Origin: Thermoguttaceae bacterium
GTDB lineage: Bacteria > Planctomycetota > Planctomycetia > Pirellulales > Thermoguttaceae
Direction of reading: 5' to 3'
NCBI GenBank assembly: GCA_017436025.1
Contig: JAFSDX010000113.1
Coordinates: 1-45,162 of the forward strand
Length of the DNA: 45,162 nucleotides
Shown here piece after piece: positions 43,811 through 45,162 of the stretch. Under the pieces are notes generated by a model that was given only the letters and a program-made list of their open reading frames with translations, had not been told where the DNA came from and ran no database searches. The translations under genes were made by a program, and so were the position numbers. Positions within the stretch are counted from its first letter, which is position 1. Every line of letters begins with the position of its first letter.

Positions 43811-44881
43811 ATGAAAAATAAGTTCGACGCCCGAATTTTCGTCGTCGCCGCGCTCGCCGTCGCGCTCGCCGCTTCGACCGGCTGTCGTTCGGGTTGGAAA
43901 TTGGGAAATCCGTTCTCGAAAGCGCCGAAGGCGACCGACGTCGACACGCCGAGCGAACTCGACGAATTGAACGATTTAACGCCGCCGCCGGAAAATTACA
44001 CCGTCGGCGACGCGACGCCGAAAAAAGTCGACGCCGAAAAATCGCTCGCCCAAAAGGGCAAATACGAAGCCGACGAAACGCCGAAACTCGCCCAAACGCC
44101 GGACGACGCTTCCGCGCTCGCGCAACATTCGCCGTCTCCCGCTCCGGGCGCGACGTCCGAAAACGCCTTGACCGCGAATCTTCCGCCCGAACCGACGCAA
44201 AACTTCAAAACGCCGGATTACAGCCAAAACTACCAAAGCGCCGACGCTTTCCAAGTCGCCCAAACGCCGCAAACGACGCAAACCCCGGCGGCGACGCAGT
44301 CTTACCAAGCGCCCTATTCCGTTCCGAACGCCGCGCAAGAATACGCCGCGACCGCGCCTTACGTCCCGACGACGCCGACGCAAAGCGACTTCCCGGCGGT
44401 CGATCCGAACGCTTTCCCGGTCGCTCAAAACGCGCCCGTCGCCGTCGATCATTCGACTTTTAACGTCGCCGCGCAACAAAACGCTTTCCCGAACGTCGAC
44501 CCGAACGCTTTCCCGACCGCCCAAAACGCTCCGGTCGCTCCGGCGCAAAACGCTTTCCCGGTCGCCCAAAACGCTCCGGTCGCTCCGACGCAAAACGCCT
44601 TCCCGACCGTCGACCCGAACGCTTTCCCGACCGTCCAAAACGCTCCGGTCGCTCCGGCGCAAAACGCCTTCCCGACCGTCGACCCGAACGCTTTCCCGGT
44701 CGCCCAAAACGCTCCGGTCGCTCCGGCGCAACCGACTTACGTCGCGCAAAACTTCCCGGAACCGGCTCCGCAAGCCGCCCCCGCTCCCGCCGCCGCGGCG
44801 CAAGACGCTTACTCCGGCGTCCATTATCAACCGCAAACGACGAGCGGCGGTTTCGCCCCGGGCAGCGTCGGCGTTTATTGA
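43811..44881 (+). CDS. Repeat-rich lipoprotein
   Basis: A 356-residue protein. The N-terminus MKNKFDARIFVVAALAVALAASTGC is a lipoprotein signal peptide with the lipidated Cys at 25. RSGWKLGNPFSKAP follows, then a polar stretch and, from about residue 195, repeats built from QNAFPTVDPNAFPVAQNAPVAPA units (about 23 residues, four to five copies, with partial ones). The end is Ala/Pro-rich and closes GGFAPGSVGVY. No enzymatic fold is evident; a surface or periplasmic spacer role is inferred. AAGGAAG lies about ten bases before ATG 43811. The repeats are also repeats at DNA level (69-bp units), so length variation between strains is expected. Confidence 0.8.
   Translation: MKNKFDARIFVVAALAVALAASTGCRSGWKLGNPFSKAPKATDVDTPSELDELNDLTPPPENYTVGDATPKKVDAEKSLAQKGKYEADETPKLAQTPDDASALAQHSPSPAPGATSENALTANLPPEPTQNFKTPDYSQNYQSADAFQVAQTPQTTQTPAATQSYQAPYSVPNAAQEYAATAPYVPTTPTQSDFPAVDPNAFPVAQNAPVAVDHSTFNVAAQQNAFPNVDPNAFPTAQNAPVAPAQNAFPVAQNAPVAPTQNAFPTVDPNAFPTVQNAPVAPAQNAFPTVDPNAFPVAQNAPVAPAQPTYVAQNFPEPAPQAAPAPAAAAQDAYSGVHYQPQTTSGGFAPGSVGVY
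44395..44735 (+). repeat. Tandem coding repeats (about 69-bp units) in the lipoprotein gene
   Basis: Near-identical units containing gacccgaacgctttcccg and caaaacgctccggtcgctcc recur four to five times in frame, some shortened, encoding DPNAFP and QNAPVAPA blocks. Confidence 0.85.
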
Positions 44882-44930
44882 GCGAAAATTTCGGCGACGC
44901 CTCCAACCCGTCGCCGCGAACTCGCCGTCG

Positions 44931-44977
44931 AAAGCGCGAAGGGATTTCTTCAAAAAAAGAAGTCCCTCCTTTGCTTT
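44931..44977 (+). terminator. Imperfect hairpin downstream of the lipoprotein gene
   Basis: Three short helices can stack: AAAGC/GCTTT, AGGGA/TCCCT and CTTC/GAAG around an A7 loop, with small bulges. It lies 50 bases after the stop codon. The T tract is weak, so termination is plausible but not certain. Confidence 0.5.
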
Positions 44978-44978
44978 C

Positions 44979-45007
44979 TTGACAAAACGTTATAATAAGA
45001 ATATTCC
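44979..45007 (+). promoter_or_regulatory. Candidate promoter reading out of the window
   Basis: TTGACA at 44979-44984 is a perfect -35 box. A perfect TATAAT (44991-44996) is only six bases behind it, so it cannot be its partner; TATTCC at 45002-45007 has the right 17-base spacing but is a weak -10. No start codon of a gene is recognised in the remaining 155 bases. Confidence 0.35.
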
Positions 45008-45162
45008 GACGCGCAAGGGAGACGGGGCCGACGCTTTTCCGCGTTCGCCGCTCCGGTCGCCGCGCTCGGTTGGGGCGTTTTCCCCTTATTATTAATATAT
45101 CGACAAAAATTCGATTTGACGACAAGGCGACGACGCGCCGAACGACCGCGACGCTCGCGATA

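Noticed and set aside
44979..44996. TTGACA and TATAAT at 44979 and 44991 as one promoter
   Set aside because: The spacer is only six bases, far from the 16-18 needed.

Overview
The window looks like a chromosomal piece of a Planctomycetota bacterium, probably of the Pirellulales/Thermoguttaceae kind. That placement is inference. It rests on protein types seen here: a secreted BON protein with a YAWPSY/YPKQY/GPFYPYPQVP C-terminus, Tat-exported Gfo/Idh/MocA and GH43 proteins, a FliA/WhiG-type sigma factor, an SUMF1-domain protein, an MCE (mla-type) transporter, and giant secreted proteins of unknown function. Codon use is strongly skewed to GAA, AAA, CAA, GAC, GTC, TTC and NCG codons. Much of this codon set is closed under reverse complement, so long antisense reading frames appear opposite most genes; I treat them as shadows. 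Several TTGACA/TATAAT-like promoters with 16-17 bp spacers and several hairpin-plus-T terminators can be read directly.

Layout. 1-1099: the 3' end of a proline-repeat protein and a small BON-domain protein. 1604-14177: two very large plus-strand genes coding for secreted, C-terminally membrane-anchored proteins. They contain three related modules (A; then B and C fused in one frame, with a relic ribosome binding site, ATG and signal peptide at the B/C joint). 14238-15981: a consensus promoter, a structured leader and a highly charged protein. 16931-18207: secreted BON protein and an FmdB-type zinc ribbon. 18399-19547: tatC on the minus strand. 19845-22627: a degenerate NtrC-like AAA protein, a stand-alone PqqD-like protein and a Tat-exported GH43 glycosidase. 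22636-24596: 33-bp tandem repeats, a bidirectional terminator and an SUMF1-domain gene with an 11-G tract near its 5' end. 24670-27487: nucleotide-sugar dehydrogenase and Gfo/Idh oxidoreductase.

27614-30552: a divergent promoter pair, a small membrane protein, hemE, a doubtful small membrane protein, and a YugP-like protein that has lost its zinc-binding HExxH. 30648-35526 (minus): sigma factor, then dprA with an acidic N-terminal extension, then a TrkH potassium transporter with a charged repeat insert. 36537-37540 (minus): zinc-ribbon/membrane/acidic-tail protein overlapping a secreted protein. 37735-38820 (minus): thioredoxin reductase with its own promoter. 39068-43190 (minus): MlaE permease, MlaF ATPase, MlaD/MCE protein, closed by a terminator. 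43811-44881: a repeat-rich lipoprotein.

Much of the window concerns the cell envelope: protein export (TatC and two Tat substrates), lipid transport (MCE operon), polysaccharide precursors (nucleotide-sugar dehydrogenase), ion uptake (TrkH) and several secreted or lipid-anchored proteins. The best candidates for something undescribed are the three-module giant proteins (1604-14177), the YugP-like pseudo-peptidase, the possible phase-variable SUMF1 gene and the NtrC-like protein without GAFTGA. No tRNA, rRNA, CRISPR array, insertion sequence or phage gene was seen.
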